From an uncultured Eubacterium sp. (lineage in GTDB: Bacteria; Bacillota; Clostridia; Lachnospirales; Lachnospiraceae), in contig URYE01000026.1 of NCBI GenBank assembly GCA_900551945.1, forward strand, positions 1-30,522: DNA of 30,522 nucleotides, read 5' to 3'. The position numbers and the translations under genes were made by a program. Each line of letters opens with the position of its first letter. Position 1 is the stretch's first letter. A model generated the notes under the pieces. It saw nothing but the letters and a program-made list of their open reading frames with translations. It had not been told where the DNA came from and did not search any database. This document shows positions 17,457 to 25,978 of the stretch, piece by piece.

Positions 17457-18158
17457 ATGAGTAACAAAGGTTTACGAAGCTTTCTGGTGAAAAATCTTCC
17501 TCAAAAACAGATGTCAGAAGCATTTATAAATAGTGTGTTTCTTGCTATGTCTGGAGGATTACAAGATGCGTACACATATTTTACCAGAAATGAAGTGTTT
17601 TCCAATGCTCAAACAGGAAATGTTGTGCTTATGAGTAAGGAGTTTATGACAGGGCATTGGTTAGGTGGATTAAGGTATCTTTTACCCTTCTTAGCATTTG
17701 GTGCAGGTGTATTTGTTACTGAAAGTATTCAAGGCAAGTATCGTAATGCCGTAAGAATTCACTGGCGACAAACAATTCTCTTAATGGAGATTGCAATACT
17801 TTTTATTGTAGGTTTTATGCCACAAAATCTTAACACACTTGCAACAATTATGGTATCATTTTCATGCGCTATGCAGGTACAGGCGTTTAGAAAGGTAGAT
17901 GGATATTCTTATGCAAGTACAATGTGTATAGGTAATTTAAGAAGTGGAACAGCCGCATTATCAATGTATGTAAGAGATAGAAAATCAGCTCAATTAAGAC
18001 AAGCACTGTATTATTTTGGAATAATATTTTTCTTTGGAATTGGAGCTGGAATTGGTGGTAATCTTTCAATAATGATAGGAATACATACAATTTGGATATC
18101 ATCAGCATTACTTCTTATAAGTGTATTTCTTATGTCACTTGAGAAGTTAAGAGTGTGA
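17457..18158 (+). CDS. YoaK/DUF1275-family membrane protein
   Basis: A 233-residue integral membrane protein of the DUF1275 (YoaK) family. Recognisable parts are the first helix with LAMSGGLQDAYTYFTRN, the conserved NAQTGNVVLMS, then GFMPQ and the segment SFSCAMQVQAFRKVDG followed by STMCIGNLRSG. About six helices are predicted. The function of the family is not established; transport has been suggested. GGAGATGAG precedes the ATG by about 9 bases. The thioesterase gene begins 32 bases downstream, so the two may be co-transcribed, although no shared function is apparent. Confidence 0.88.
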   Translation: MSNKGLRSFLVKNLPQKQMSEAFINSVFLAMSGGLQDAYTYFTRNEVFSNAQTGNVVLMSKEFMTGHWLGGLRYLLPFLAFGAGVFVTESIQGKYRNAVRIHWRQTILLMEIAILFIVGFMPQNLNTLATIMVSFSCAMQVQAFRKVDGYSYASTMCIGNLRSGTAALSMYVRDRKSAQLRQALYYFGIIFFFGIGAGIGGNLSIMIGIHTIWISSALLLISVFLMSLEKLRV

Positions 18159-18190
18159 TATAGAAAAATAGTTGTAAAGGAGAATTATTT

Positions 18191-18589
18191 ATGTTAGAAG
18201 CAGGAATTAAAGGAAAAAAGGTATCAGGTGTAACAGAACACAATACAGCAAAGGCTATGGGAAGTGGAACTTTAGAAGTATTTGCAACTCCAGCTATGGT
18301 AGCATTAATGGAGGGGTGTGCGTATGAAAGTGTGCTTCCATTTCTTGAAGAAGGTACAGGAACTGTAGGAACGGCTCTCAATATAAGACATGTATCAGCA
18401 ACACCTGTTGGAATGAAGGTTGTGTGCGAGAGTGAACTTGTAAAAGTAGATGGAAGAGAGCTTACTTTTAATATTAAAGTATTTGATGAAAAAGGGCTTA
18501 TAGGTGAAGGTGAACATCAAAGATTTGTAGTATATAACGAAAAGTTTCAAGAAAAAGCAAACAATAAGCTTACAAATCTTGAAGTATAA
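18191..18589 (+). CDS. FlK-like hotdog-fold thioesterase
   Basis: A 132-residue single hotdog domain. Thr33, Glu41 and His67 have exactly the spacing (8 and 26 residues) of the catalytic Thr42, Glu50 and His76 of fluoroacetyl-CoA thioesterase FlK. The surrounding motifs also fit: FATPAMVALMEGCA, then IRHVSATPVG, then GEGEHQRFVV. Members of this family hydrolyse acyl-CoA or protect against toxic acyl-CoAs. Most anaerobe homologues have no proven substrate, so fluoroacetate should not be assumed. AAAGGAG lies 8 bases before the ATG. It follows the DUF1275 gene closely. Confidence 0.85.
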   Translation: MLEAGIKGKKVSGVTEHNTAKAMGSGTLEVFATPAMVALMEGCAYESVLPFLEEGTGTVGTALNIRHVSATPVGMKVVCESELVKVDGRELTFNIKVFDEKGLIGEGEHQRFVVYNEKFQEKANNKLTNLEV

Positions 18590-18671
18590 AATATAAAAAT
18601 AATTATTGATTATTTGTTAATAAATGTTTTATAATTATATCCTACTAACAAAAAAGGAGAAAATCAAAACG

Positions 18672-20069
18672 ATGGAAAATTTTTTCAAAGTTAAGGAACA
18701 TGGCTCAACTGTGAAAACAGAAGTACTTGCTGGTATAACAAGCTTTATGGCTATGGCGTACATTCTTACAGTTAATGCTAATATGTTCTCATCATTAGGA
18801 GTTGTTTCATATAATGCAATCTATATTGCAACTGCAATTTCAGCAGTAGTAGGAACACTTCTTATCGGCTTACTTGCCAATCTTCCCCTTGCGCTTGCGT
18901 CAGGTATGGGACTTAACGCATTCTTTGTATACACAGTATGCTTTACTTTTGGTCTTTCATATGCTAATGCACTTGTGCTAGTATTGTTCGATGGCGTGTT
19001 ATTTATTATTTTAACAATAACAGGCGTTCGTGCAAAGTTATTTAATGCAATTCCTATGTGTGTAAGAATAGCAATTACAGCAGGTATAGGTCTTTTTATT
19101 GCATTTATCGGATTACAAGATGCAGGAATTGTTGTTGCAGATGCTTCAACTTGTGTTAATCTTGTATCATTTAATCTTTTTAATGGTAATGCAACATGGG
19201 CAACAGTTATGCCAAAGCTTATAACTATATTCACATTAATAATAATTGCAGTTCTTGCAAAGAAGAATGTTAAAGGTTCTGTATTTTTTGGAATTTTAGG
19301 TGGAACTATTGGATATTATCTTCTTGGTATAACAATTCCAGGTTTTTATGATGTTTTTGCATCTAAGTTCAGCTTTAATCCATTTACAGCATTTGGTGAA
19401 TGGGGTTCTCAAGCCTTTGGTAAAGTATTTACTCAAGGCTTTGATTTTTCAGCATATCTTGCTAATCATACAACAGCAGAATTAGTAATACTTATTATTA
19501 CAACAGCTCTTGCATTCTGTCTTGTTGATATGTTTGATACACTTGGAACTTTATATGGTGCATGTTCAAGAGGTGACCTTTTAACTAAAGAAGGACAAGT
19601 TCCTAACTTTGAAAAAGCTATGTTATCAGACGCAGTAGCAACACTTATTGGTTCTGTGTGTGGTACATCTACAGTTACAACATTTGTTGAGTCTTCAGCA
19701 GGTGTTGCAGAAGGTGGAAGAACAGGTCTTTCAGCTATAACAACAGCAGGAATGTTCTTTATAGCAATGTTTTTAAGCCCGGTAGCTTCACTTATACCAA
19801 CTTATGCAACAGCAGGCGCACTTATCTATGTAGGTGTATTAATGATGGGTGGTGTATCTAATGTTGAATGGGATGACCCAGCCTCAGCAGTTCCAGCATT
19901 TCTTACACTTGCAATGATGCCTCTTGCATACAATATAAGTTATGGTATTGCTTTTGGTGTTATATCATATATATTTATTAAGCTTTTCACAGGAAAAGTA
20001 AAGGACATTGAACCATTTACATGGATTATTGGAATATTATTTACATTGATGTTCTTCCTTACACATTAA
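18672..20069 (+). CDS. AzgA-type purine base permease (NCS2)
   Basis: A 465-residue membrane permease for adenine, guanine or hypoxanthine, of the PbuG/AzgA group. Hallmarks are MENFFKVKEHGSTVKTEVLA at the start, GMGLNAFFVYTV in the third helix region, ALAFCLVDMFDTLGTLYG, and STVTTFVESSAGVAEGGRTG in the substrate site. About 12-14 helices. I start it at ATG 18672 with AAAGGAG upstream; the frame is open to an ATG at 18624 but the added residues do not fit the family. No purine riboswitch is visible upstream. The HD nucleotidase downstream could belong to the same nucleotide salvage theme, but a terminator separates them. Confidence 0.93.
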   Translation: MENFFKVKEHGSTVKTEVLAGITSFMAMAYILTVNANMFSSLGVVSYNAIYIATAISAVVGTLLIGLLANLPLALASGMGLNAFFVYTVCFTFGLSYANALVLVLFDGVLFIILTITGVRAKLFNAIPMCVRIAITAGIGLFIAFIGLQDAGIVVADASTCVNLVSFNLFNGNATWATVMPKLITIFTLIIIAVLAKKNVKGSVFFGILGGTIGYYLLGITIPGFYDVFASKFSFNPFTAFGEWGSQAFGKVFTQGFDFSAYLANHTTAELVILIITTALAFCLVDMFDTLGTLYGACSRGDLLTKEGQVPNFEKAMLSDAVATLIGSVCGTSTVTTFVESSAGVAEGGRTGLSAITTAGMFFIAMFLSPVASLIPTYATAGALIYVGVLMMGGVSNVEWDDPASAVPAFLTLAMMPLAYNISYGIAFGVISYIFIKLFTGKVKDIEPFTWIIGILFTLMFFLTH

Positions 20070-20106
20070 TTTTACTTTAGAATTAATAGAATGAGTAAGG
20101 TTGGGA

Positions 20107-20175
20107 GTGGTGGTATAATTTTGATAAGATAAATGATAACATTTATTTTTATCTTAATTATGCCACCATTTTATT
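20107..20175 (+). terminator. Terminator of the purine permease gene
   Basis: TGGTGGTATAATT (20108-20120) pairs with AATTATGCCACCA (20156-20168), extended inward by AAGATAAAT/ATTTA-ATCTT, then TTTTATTT. A long stem with one G-T pair. Confidence 0.8.
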
Positions 20176-20236
20176 TAGGCAAACAACGCACCAAAGTTTG
20201 CACTTACAAGCTTGGTGAATGTTACGATAACTTGAG
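20174..20236. repeat. Dispersed ~65-bp imperfect palindrome, copy 1 of 3
   Basis: The plus strand reads GCAAACAACGCACCAAAG, then a variable centre, then CTTGGTGAATGTTACGATAAC. CACCAAAG and CTTGGTG form the stem. Copies at 22534-22600 and 23532-23597 share the GCAAA-start, the CCAA/TTGG stem and the GATAAC-like end in the same orientation. It lies directly left of the 229-bp palindrome. Confidence 0.65.
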
Positions 20237-20459
20237 TTTTTGTATTTTGCAACTCAATAAAACTTTATAGGATATCAGTAGTATATAAACAATAAATGCA
20301 CCATTAAAAGAACTGTTTTATATATTTGTATGACAATAGCGAACATACTTGTTCGATAGTGGCATACAAATATATAAAATTGTACTTTTACTGGTGTGTG
20401 CTTGTTTATATACTACTGATATCTTCACAACATAAAAATGCAAAATACAAAAACTCAAG
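20231..20459. repeat. 229-bp palindrome (possible MITE)
   Basis: Three pairs of arms nest around one centre. CTTGAGTTTTTGTATTTTGC (20231-20250) is matched perfectly at 20440-20459. GATATCAGTAGTATATAAAC (20271-20290) is matched perfectly at about 20404-20423. TTTATATATTTGTATG (about 20317-20332) is matched at about 20363-20378. The centre holds a small hairpin with GCGAAC/GTTCG. Interruptions between arms are short. It has no coding capacity and lies between the purine permease terminator and the HD gene. No clear target-site duplication was seen. It could be a miniature inverted-repeat element or a large structured leader of the HD gene. Confidence 0.85.
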
Positions 20460-20503
20460 CTACAGATAATAAAAGATTAAAAGATAAGGAGATTGTATGG
20501 ATT

Positions 20504-21094
20504 ATGGATAAGAGATTACAACAACAGCTTGACTTTTCTTTAGAAATTGACAAAGAAAAGAATATTTTTCGCCAAACTCACCTTTCTGGTCATGGGCGTA
20601 ATGAAAATGATGCAGAACACGCATGGCATATGGCAATCATGGCATATATTCTTAAAGAATATGCTAATGAACAAGTTGATATTTCAAGAGTAATGATAAT
20701 GTGTCTTATTCACGATATTGTCGAAATAGAAGCTGGCGATACTTATGCTTATGATGAAGAAGGGTTAAAGACGCAAAAAGCAAGAGAAGACGCAGCAAAA
20801 GAAAAGATATTTTCATTGTTGCCTGATGACCAAAAAAGAGAAATGATTGCTCTTTTTGATGAATTTGAAGCAAATGAAACACCGGAGTCAAAGTTTGCTC
20901 ATTCAATGGACAATCTACAACCATTAATGTTAAATAATAGCAATGATGGTGGAGATTGGAGAGAACATGGAGTAAGCGAAAGTCAAGTGTATAAAAGACA
21001 AGGTAAAACAAAAGAAGGCTCTGTAAAGCTATTTGAAGTAGTAGATAGTATACTTCAAGAAAATATAAAAAAAGGAAATATAAAGAAAGGTTAA
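20504..21094 (+). CDS. HD-domain 5'-deoxynucleotidase (YfbR-like)
   Basis: A 196-residue metal-dependent phosphohydrolase. The HD motif and its partners fit YfbR: Arg32, His39, His70-Asp71, Glu74, Asp79 and Asp136, close to YfbR's Arg18, His33, His68-Asp69, Glu72, Asp77 and Asp137. YfbR-type enzymes remove phosphate from deoxyribonucleoside 5'-monophosphates; the nucleotide specificity here is unknown. I chose ATG 20504 with AAGGAG upstream; the frame is open to 20438, but that extension lies inside the palindrome arm and is unlike the family. A lysine-rich repeat (KKGNIKKG) ends the protein. The aminopeptidase gene starts 17 bases later, probably in the same transcript. Confidence 0.88.
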   Translation: MDKRLQQQLDFSLEIDKEKNIFRQTHLSGHGRNENDAEHAWHMAIMAYILKEYANEQVDISRVMIMCLIHDIVEIEAGDTYAYDEEGLKTQKAREDAAKEKIFSLLPDDQKREMIALFDEFEANETPESKFAHSMDNLQPLMLNNSNDGGDWREHGVSESQVYKRQGKTKEGSVKLFEVVDSILQENIKKGNIKKG

Positions 21095-21111
21095 ACTAAA
21101 GGAAAATAATT

Positions 21112-22449
21112 ATGAAAGATAATTCTAATGATATAAAACAAGCAGAAGAATTGTTTGATTTTATAAAAAATAGTCCTAGCTGTTATCATGTTATAGCTAA
21201 TTTAAAAAATATGCTTAATGAGCAAGGTTTTATTGAGCTTATGGAAAATGAAAATTGGTATATTGAAAATGGTGGTAAGTACTACACAACAAGAGGTGGT
21301 TCGTCAATTATTGTATTTTATGTGCCAAATAAAGACTATTCCAATTATCAAATAACAGCTTCTCACAGCGACTCACCATCATTTAAAATAAAAGAAAACC
21401 CTGAAATGCTAACAGACGGTCACTACGTTGAGTTAAATGTTGAAAAATACGGTGGAATGATATGTTCTCCGTGGTTTGACCGCCCTCTTTCAATAGCAGG
21501 TAGAGTAGTAGCTGCTGATGATAATATGAGTAATTTTACTGAAAAGCTAGTAAATGTAGACCGAAATCTTGTAATGATACCCAATGTAGCAATACATATG
21601 AACAGAGATGTAAATAATGGATATGCTTACAATGCTCAAAAAGATATGATACCTATACTAGGAGAAGCTAGTGCAAAAGATACATTTTATGAAATAATAG
21701 CAGAAAGTGCGGGCGTTGCAAAGGAAAATATAGTTGCAACAGATTTATTTTTATACAATCGAGTAGAGCCTTGTGTATGGGGCGCAAACAATGAATTTAT
21801 TTCAAGTACAAAGCTTGATGATTTAGAGTGTGCATATACCACAATAAAAGGCTTTATAAATGGAATTAGCTATAATAATAAAAGTGTGTCTGTATGTTGT
21901 GTATTTGACAATGAAGAAGTGGGAAGTGGCACAAAGCAAGGGGCAAATTCTACATTTCTTTCAGATGTTCTTGAAAGAATAAATGAAAGTTGTTGCAGAA
22001 CAAGACAACAGTATATGATGGCAATAGCAGATAGCTTTATGATTTCTGCCGATAATGCACATGCAATACACCCACACCATCAAGATAAGGCAGACCCTAC
22101 AAATAGACCATATATGAATGATGGAATAGTAATAAAATATAATGCCAATCAAAAATATACAACTGACGCAATATCTGCTTCAATATTTAAAGGGATATGC
22201 AATAAAGCAAAAGTGCCTGTTCAGTCATACGTTAATCGTTCCGATATTGCAGGCGGTTCAACACTAGGCAATATATCGAATTCTCATGTATCACTTAATA
22301 CTGTCGATATAGGACTTGCACAGCTTGCAATGCACTCTACTTATGAAACAGCGGGAATAAAAGATATAGCTTATATGATAAAGGCTATAACACAGTTTTA
22401 TAAGACTAACATACATAAAGATAAAGATGGAAATTATAAATTTTTATAA
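21112..22449 (+). CDS. apeB: M18-family aminopeptidase (aspartyl aminopeptidase type)
   Basis: A 445-residue two-zinc aminopeptidase of family M18, which removes N-terminal residues, often acidic ones, from peptides in the cytoplasm. Metal and catalytic motifs are in order: His85 and Asp87 in TASHSDSP, the central Asp-rich segment VVAADDNMSNF, the catalytic glutamates in FDNEEVGSGTKQGANS, SADNAHAIHP, and the final metal histidine in LAMHSTYETAG. The length matches the family. AAAGGA precedes the ATG. It follows the HD nucleotidase by 17 bases. Confidence 0.93.
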   Translation: MKDNSNDIKQAEELFDFIKNSPSCYHVIANLKNMLNEQGFIELMENENWYIENGGKYYTTRGGSSIIVFYVPNKDYSNYQITASHSDSPSFKIKENPEMLTDGHYVELNVEKYGGMICSPWFDRPLSIAGRVVAADDNMSNFTEKLVNVDRNLVMIPNVAIHMNRDVNNGYAYNAQKDMIPILGEASAKDTFYEIIAESAGVAKENIVATDLFLYNRVEPCVWGANNEFISSTKLDDLECAYTTIKGFINGISYNNKSVSVCCVFDNEEVGSGTKQGANSTFLSDVLERINESCCRTRQQYMMAIADSFMISADNAHAIHPHHQDKADPTNRPYMNDGIVIKYNANQKYTTDAISASIFKGICNKAKVPVQSYVNRSDIAGGSTLGNISNSHVSLNTVDIGLAQLAMHSTYETAGIKDIAYMIKAITQFYKTNIHKDKDGNYKFL

Positions 22450-22533
22450 TAAAAGTTTGATTTTATAAATTAATAGCTGAAAAAATTAAGCTATATTAAA
22501 TAAACACCTATATTTTATATGAAATCTTTCTGA

Positions 22534-22600
22534 TTTAAGCAAATAGTCGCCAAAGTCCATGCTGCATGAGAACTTGGCGACTATTGCTATAATATGAGCG
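22534..22600. repeat. Dispersed ~65-bp imperfect palindrome, copy 2 of 3
   Basis: This is the most symmetric copy: AATAGTCGCCAA and TTGGCGACTATT are perfect 12-base arms around a 20-base loop. It is followed by GCTATAATATGAGCG, matching the tail of the other copies. It lies between the convergent aminopeptidase and thiD genes and may also act as a hairpin there. Confidence 0.65.
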
Positions 22601-22695
22601 ACTTATAAAGAATGCTTTTACAATTACGATAACTACTCTTGTCACAAAAATAGCTGATATTATAAGAACACTTACTACAAAATATCAACAATTAG

Positions 22696-22718
22696 CCACA
22701 GCTTGCTGTGGAGAGTAG
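22696..22718. repeat. CCACAG hairpin with GGAGAGTAG tail, copy 1 of 2
   Basis: CCACAG-CTTG-CTGTGG followed by AGAGTAG. The second copy, at 26742-26764, has CCATAG-TTTG-CTATGG-AGAGTAG, so the stem pair changed from C-G to T-A while pairing was kept. In this copy the tail AGAGTAGT can also pair with ACTACTCT at about 22631-22638. It abuts the thiD stop codon. Confidence 0.6.
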
Positions 22719-23507
22719 TCAGAAATCTTTAATAGCAAAAGCATGGTTCATAGGTCCACTTCCATGTCCTAAATCAAGCATAGCTGATAATGCCCTTGAA
22801 ATATATTCTTTTGCTCGTTGAATTGAAGTATTTAAGTCATAGCCTTTTGCAAGATTAGAAGCAATTGCGCTTGATAATGTACAACCAGTTCCATGAGTAT
22901 TATTGTTGTCTATACGTTTACCATTAAACCATACATACTTATTATCATAATATAATAAATCATTAGCGTCATTAATGCTATGACCACCTTTACAAAGAAC
23001 AGCACAGTTATATGAGTTACTAATAATTTTTGCGGCAGTAATACAGTCATTAGCAGAAGTGATAGACATTCCACTTAAAACCTCGGCTTCTGGAATATTA
23101 GGAGTTATAACTTCAGCTATTGGTAATAGCCTTTCTTTTAAAGTGTTGATTGCATCTTCATTGATAAGTCTTGCGCCACTAGTTGCTACCATTACAGTAT
23201 CTACAACTATATGCTTTGCATTGTATTGTATAAGTTTGTCAGCAATAGTGTTAATAAGCTCTGACGAAGCTACCATACCAATTTTTACTGCGTCAGGAAA
23301 TATATCTGTAAATATGCTATCTAATTGTTTTGAAAGAAATTCAGGCGTAACCTCCATAATTCCAGATACACCCGTAGTATTTTGAGCAGTAAGGGCAGTA
23401 ATTGCACTCATAGCATATACTCCATTAGCCATCATAGTCTTTATGTCAGCTTGAATACCTGCGCCACCACTACAATCACTTCCTGCTATTGTAAGAGCTG
23501 TTTTCAT
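22719..23507 (-). CDS. thiD: Hydroxymethylpyrimidine/phosphomethylpyrimidine kinase ThiD
   Basis: A 262-residue ribokinase-fold kinase that phosphorylates HMP and then HMP-phosphate in thiamine biosynthesis or salvage. It starts KTALTIAGSDCSGGAGIQAD, the ThiD signature, and has the catalytic anion-hole motif NNTHGTGCTLSSAIAS. Substrate segment TALTAQNTTGV and VVDTVMVATSGARL also fit. The related vitamin B6 kinase PdxK shares the fold, so some B6 activity cannot be excluded. GGAG lies 9 bases before the ATG. A clear promoter lies about 110 bases upstream, and the long leader contains a copy of the dispersed repeat but no TPP riboswitch. It stands alone, convergent with the aminopeptidase gene. 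Confidence 0.92.
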   Translation of the reverse strand: MKTALTIAGSDCSGGAGIQADIKTMMANGVYAMSAITALTAQNTTGVSGIMEVTPEFLSKQLDSIFTDIFPDAVKIGMVASSELINTIADKLIQYNAKHIVVDTVMVATSGARLINEDAINTLKERLLPIAEVITPNIPEAEVLSGMSITSANDCITAAKIISNSYNCAVLCKGGHSINDANDLLYYDNKYVWFNGKRIDNNNTHGTGCTLSSAIASNLAKGYDLNTSIQRAKEYISRALSAMLDLGHGSGPMNHAFAIKDF

Positions 23508-23531
23508 ATTAAAATCTCCAATCTTTTATTA

Positions 23532-23597
23532 TTTACGCAAACAATGAGCCAACGTCTGTGTTTACACTATATCTTGGCAACCGTAGCGATAACATGA
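23532..23597. repeat. Dispersed ~65-bp imperfect palindrome, copy 3 of 3, in the thiD leader
   Basis: GCAAACAATGAGCCAACG at the left, TTGGCAACCGTAGCGATAAC at the right. It lies between the thiD promoter (23643-23615) and its start codon, so it is transcribed, in the reverse sense, as part of the thiD leader RNA. Confidence 0.65.
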
Positions 23598-23614
23598 AAA
23601 AAGTTTATGTATTA

Positions 23615-23643
23615 ATTATAGTCATAACATAATTATTAGTCAA
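23615..23643 (-). promoter_or_regulatory. Promoter of thiD
   Basis: Read on the minus strand: TTGACT (23643-23638), 17-base spacer, TATAAT (23620-23615). This gives a leader of about 100 bases. Confidence 0.7.
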
Positions 23644-23731
23644 ATTTTAACATTATTCAACAAGTAATTAAAATCTATTACATTTATACATTTTTATTGA
23701 TATAAACTAAACGAATAAAGTAGTAAAAATA

Positions 23732-24280
23732 AAAATGTAGACAGTTTTGGAGTAAAAAACGCAAAAAATAGCATAAATAATATTTATAATATTGTTTATA
23801 TTTTTAAACAATATATAGAGCTGAAAATGTAGACAATTTTGGAGTAAAAAACGCCAAAAAATAAATGTAAAAGCTAGGATTATACTGCCAAAATCAAAAA
23901 TGTAGACAATTTTGGAGTAAAAAATGCAAAAAAATATTATGTTTCAATTTTTGTAATATATTTTATATTTCTAAGGAATTAATGGAAATAAAAATGTAGA
24001 CAATTTTGGAGTAAAAAATGGCAAAAAAATAAAAATGTAGATAGTTTTGGAGTAAAAAATGCAAAAAAATAAATGCAAAAGCTAGAATTATACTGCCAAA
24101 ATCAAAAATGTAGACAATTTTGGAGTAAAAAATGGCAAAAAATAAAAATGTAGATAGTTTTGGAGTAAAAAATGCGATAAAATTGAAATGTAGATATTTT
24201 TAGAGTAAAAAATACAATAAATTAAATGTAGACTACAATATAGAAAATGTAGACAATTTTGGAGTAAAAAACGCAAAAAA
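23732..24280. repeat. Array of nine degenerate ~37-bp repeats
   Basis: Unit core TGTAGACAATTTTGGAGTAA within an A-rich frame. Units start at about 23732, 23824, 23897, 23991, 24032, 24105, 24145, 24185 (most diverged) and 24244. A broken remnant lies at 24224, and an inverted partial copy (AGTCTACATTTT) at about 24343. Start-to-start distances are 92, 73, 94, 41, 73, 40, 40 and 59. Units 2-3 with their spacer (23824-23930) recur 208 bases later as units 5-6 (24032-24138), so a ~107-bp block was duplicated. The array lies upstream of the ion transporter gene and has no coding potential. Confidence 0.85.
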
Positions 24281-24520
24281 TGATTAAAAGAAGGGTTAGA
24301 ATAGGCAGTATTGCAATATAAAATATAACTATAATAACAAAAAGTCTACATTTTAATCTTATTAATAAGTCAGTCAGTTCTATTAAAAAAATAATAGGAG
24401 TTGATGAGTTATTAGTAACAAAGAAATATTTAATGATATCTACTTGAACATAAAATAAGCTAATTTGTAGAAATCTAATTTAAAAAAGACAATGTTATAT
24501 TGTTTAATATCAACAAGCAC

Positions 24521-24550
24521 TTGATTTTCTTATGAAATATATTGTATAAT
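24521..24550 (+). promoter_or_regulatory. Promoter of the ion transporter gene
   Basis: TTGATT (24521-24526), 18-base spacer, TATAAT (24545-24550), about 58 bases before the ATG. Confidence 0.65.
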
Positions 24551-24608
24551 ATGAACAAAAATATTCGTACGAACTAAATATGTGTAGCATACAAGAAAGG
24601 ACAGTATT

Positions 24609-25961
24609 ATGGCAGCAAAGATTACGGCAGTAACAATATTTTTAGTCATGTTTTTGTTAATTATTTTTAGCAAATTTGAAAGGCAGTACATAACATTAAC
24701 ATGTGGAGCATTGACACTTATACTTGTATTTGGAGTGTTTATGCACAGTATGTATGAGATAACACAGACACTTAATCTGTCTTGTTTCTTTACAGTTGGT
24801 TTTTGGCATACTTCTGGAAAGACCGAGAGTGTAAGCGGAATTAATTGGGATACTATAGTATTTATACTAGGTATGATGATTATGGTTGAAGGAATGGCAA
24901 GAACTGGTTTCTTTAGATGGCTTTGTATGTTTATTTCTAAAAAGGTGCATTATAGAAAGCTACCTATCTTTATAGCATTTATGTTTATGTCATTTGTTCT
25001 TGCTATGTTTATAGACAGCATAACAGTAATATTATTCCTTGCGGCAGTCACAATTGAATTATCAAGAATGTTAGATTTTAATCCAGTTCCTATGATTTTA
25101 TCAGATATATTCTGTGCTAATCTAGGTGGCTCGGCAACTATGTGTGGTGACCCACCTAACATTATAATAGGAACATCACTTGGTTATTCATTTTCCGACT
25201 TTATAACTCATACAGGTGCAATGGCATTTATTTCGATGATAGCAGTAGTTATATACTTCTACTTTGCGTTTCGTAAAGAATATGCCCATAATCCTGACAA
25301 TGCGATAGATACAAGTAAATTACCTGACCCATCAGAAGTAATAACAGATAAAAAGGGATTTATTGTAAGTACAGTAATCTTTTTAACAGCCGTTGTGCTT
25401 CTTGTAACTCATGCGTATACAGGTCTTACAGTTTCATTTATTGGTGTATTTATAGCTGTAGTTACATTAATTACATCAGGAAAACACGCTTTATCATTGT
25501 TAAAGAAAGTAGATTATAATACACTTTTATTCTTTATAGGTCTTTTTGTAGTAGTAAGTGGACTTGAAAGAACAGGAATATTAGACCTTGTAGCGAAGTT
25601 TATTGAAAGTATAAGTGGCGGTAATTTAAAGCTTATGGTAGCTATTATTATATGGATATCAGCTTTAGCTAGTGCGTTTATTGATAATATACCATTTGCA
25701 GCAACAATGCTTCCAGTTATAAGAACATTAGCTGTAACACAAAATATTGAACTTTCAGTACTTGCATGGGCGTTATCAATGGGAACAGACATCGGAGGAA
25801 GTGCAACACCAATCGGTGCTTCTGCGAATGTTGTAGGAACATCGGTATCAGCAAAAGCAGGTCATCCAATAGGTTGGGGAGAGTATTGCAAGAAAAATCT
25901 TCCACCTACAATTATTACCCTTGCAATTAGCACGATATACATATTTGTAGTATATATGTAA
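24609..25961 (+). CDS. ArsB/NhaD-type ion transporter
   Basis: A 450-residue membrane protein of the ion-transporter superfamily (ArsB, NhaD, citrate and P-protein types). About 11-12 helices fall into two inverted halves. Each half carries the expected re-entrant motif: LGGSATMCGDPPNIIIGTSL in the first and DIGGSATPIGASANVVGTS in the second. Each is preceded by a helix with a conserved acid and serine (LAMFIDSITVILFLA and SAFIDNIPFAATMLP). The motifs place it in the family but do not tell whether it moves sodium, dicarboxylate or arsenite. No arsenic genes are nearby. GAAAGGA precedes the ATG. Confidence 0.88.
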   Translation: MAAKITAVTIFLVMFLLIIFSKFERQYITLTCGALTLILVFGVFMHSMYEITQTLNLSCFFTVGFWHTSGKTESVSGINWDTIVFILGMMIMVEGMARTGFFRWLCMFISKKVHYRKLPIFIAFMFMSFVLAMFIDSITVILFLAAVTIELSRMLDFNPVPMILSDIFCANLGGSATMCGDPPNIIIGTSLGYSFSDFITHTGAMAFISMIAVVIYFYFAFRKEYAHNPDNAIDTSKLPDPSEVITDKKGFIVSTVIFLTAVVLLVTHAYTGLTVSFIGVFIAVVTLITSGKHALSLLKKVDYNTLLFFIGLFVVVSGLERTGILDLVAKFIESISGGNLKLMVAIIIWISALASAFIDNIPFAATMLPVIRTLAVTQNIELSVLAWALSMGTDIGGSATPIGASANVVGTSVSAKAGHPIGWGEYCKKNLPPTIITLAISTIYIFVVYM

Positions 25962-25978
25962 TATTAATATTATTAGAC

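Noticed and set aside
18590..18671. Purine riboswitch before the AzgA permease
   Set aside because: Only about 80 bases, without the conserved core or the three-way-junction stems.
23508..23614. TPP riboswitch in the thiD leader
   Set aside because: The CTGAGA and ACC-CTGA-type core motifs are absent; the leader holds the dispersed palindrome instead.
24088..24276. 62-residue minus-strand frame
   Set aside because: It is a translation of the repeat units (FLLQNCLHF, FTPKLSTF) and has no start signal.
23732..24280. CRISPR array
   Set aside because: Units diverge, spacing is irregular (down to 3 bases), spacers are low-complexity and partly duplicated, and no cas genes are near.
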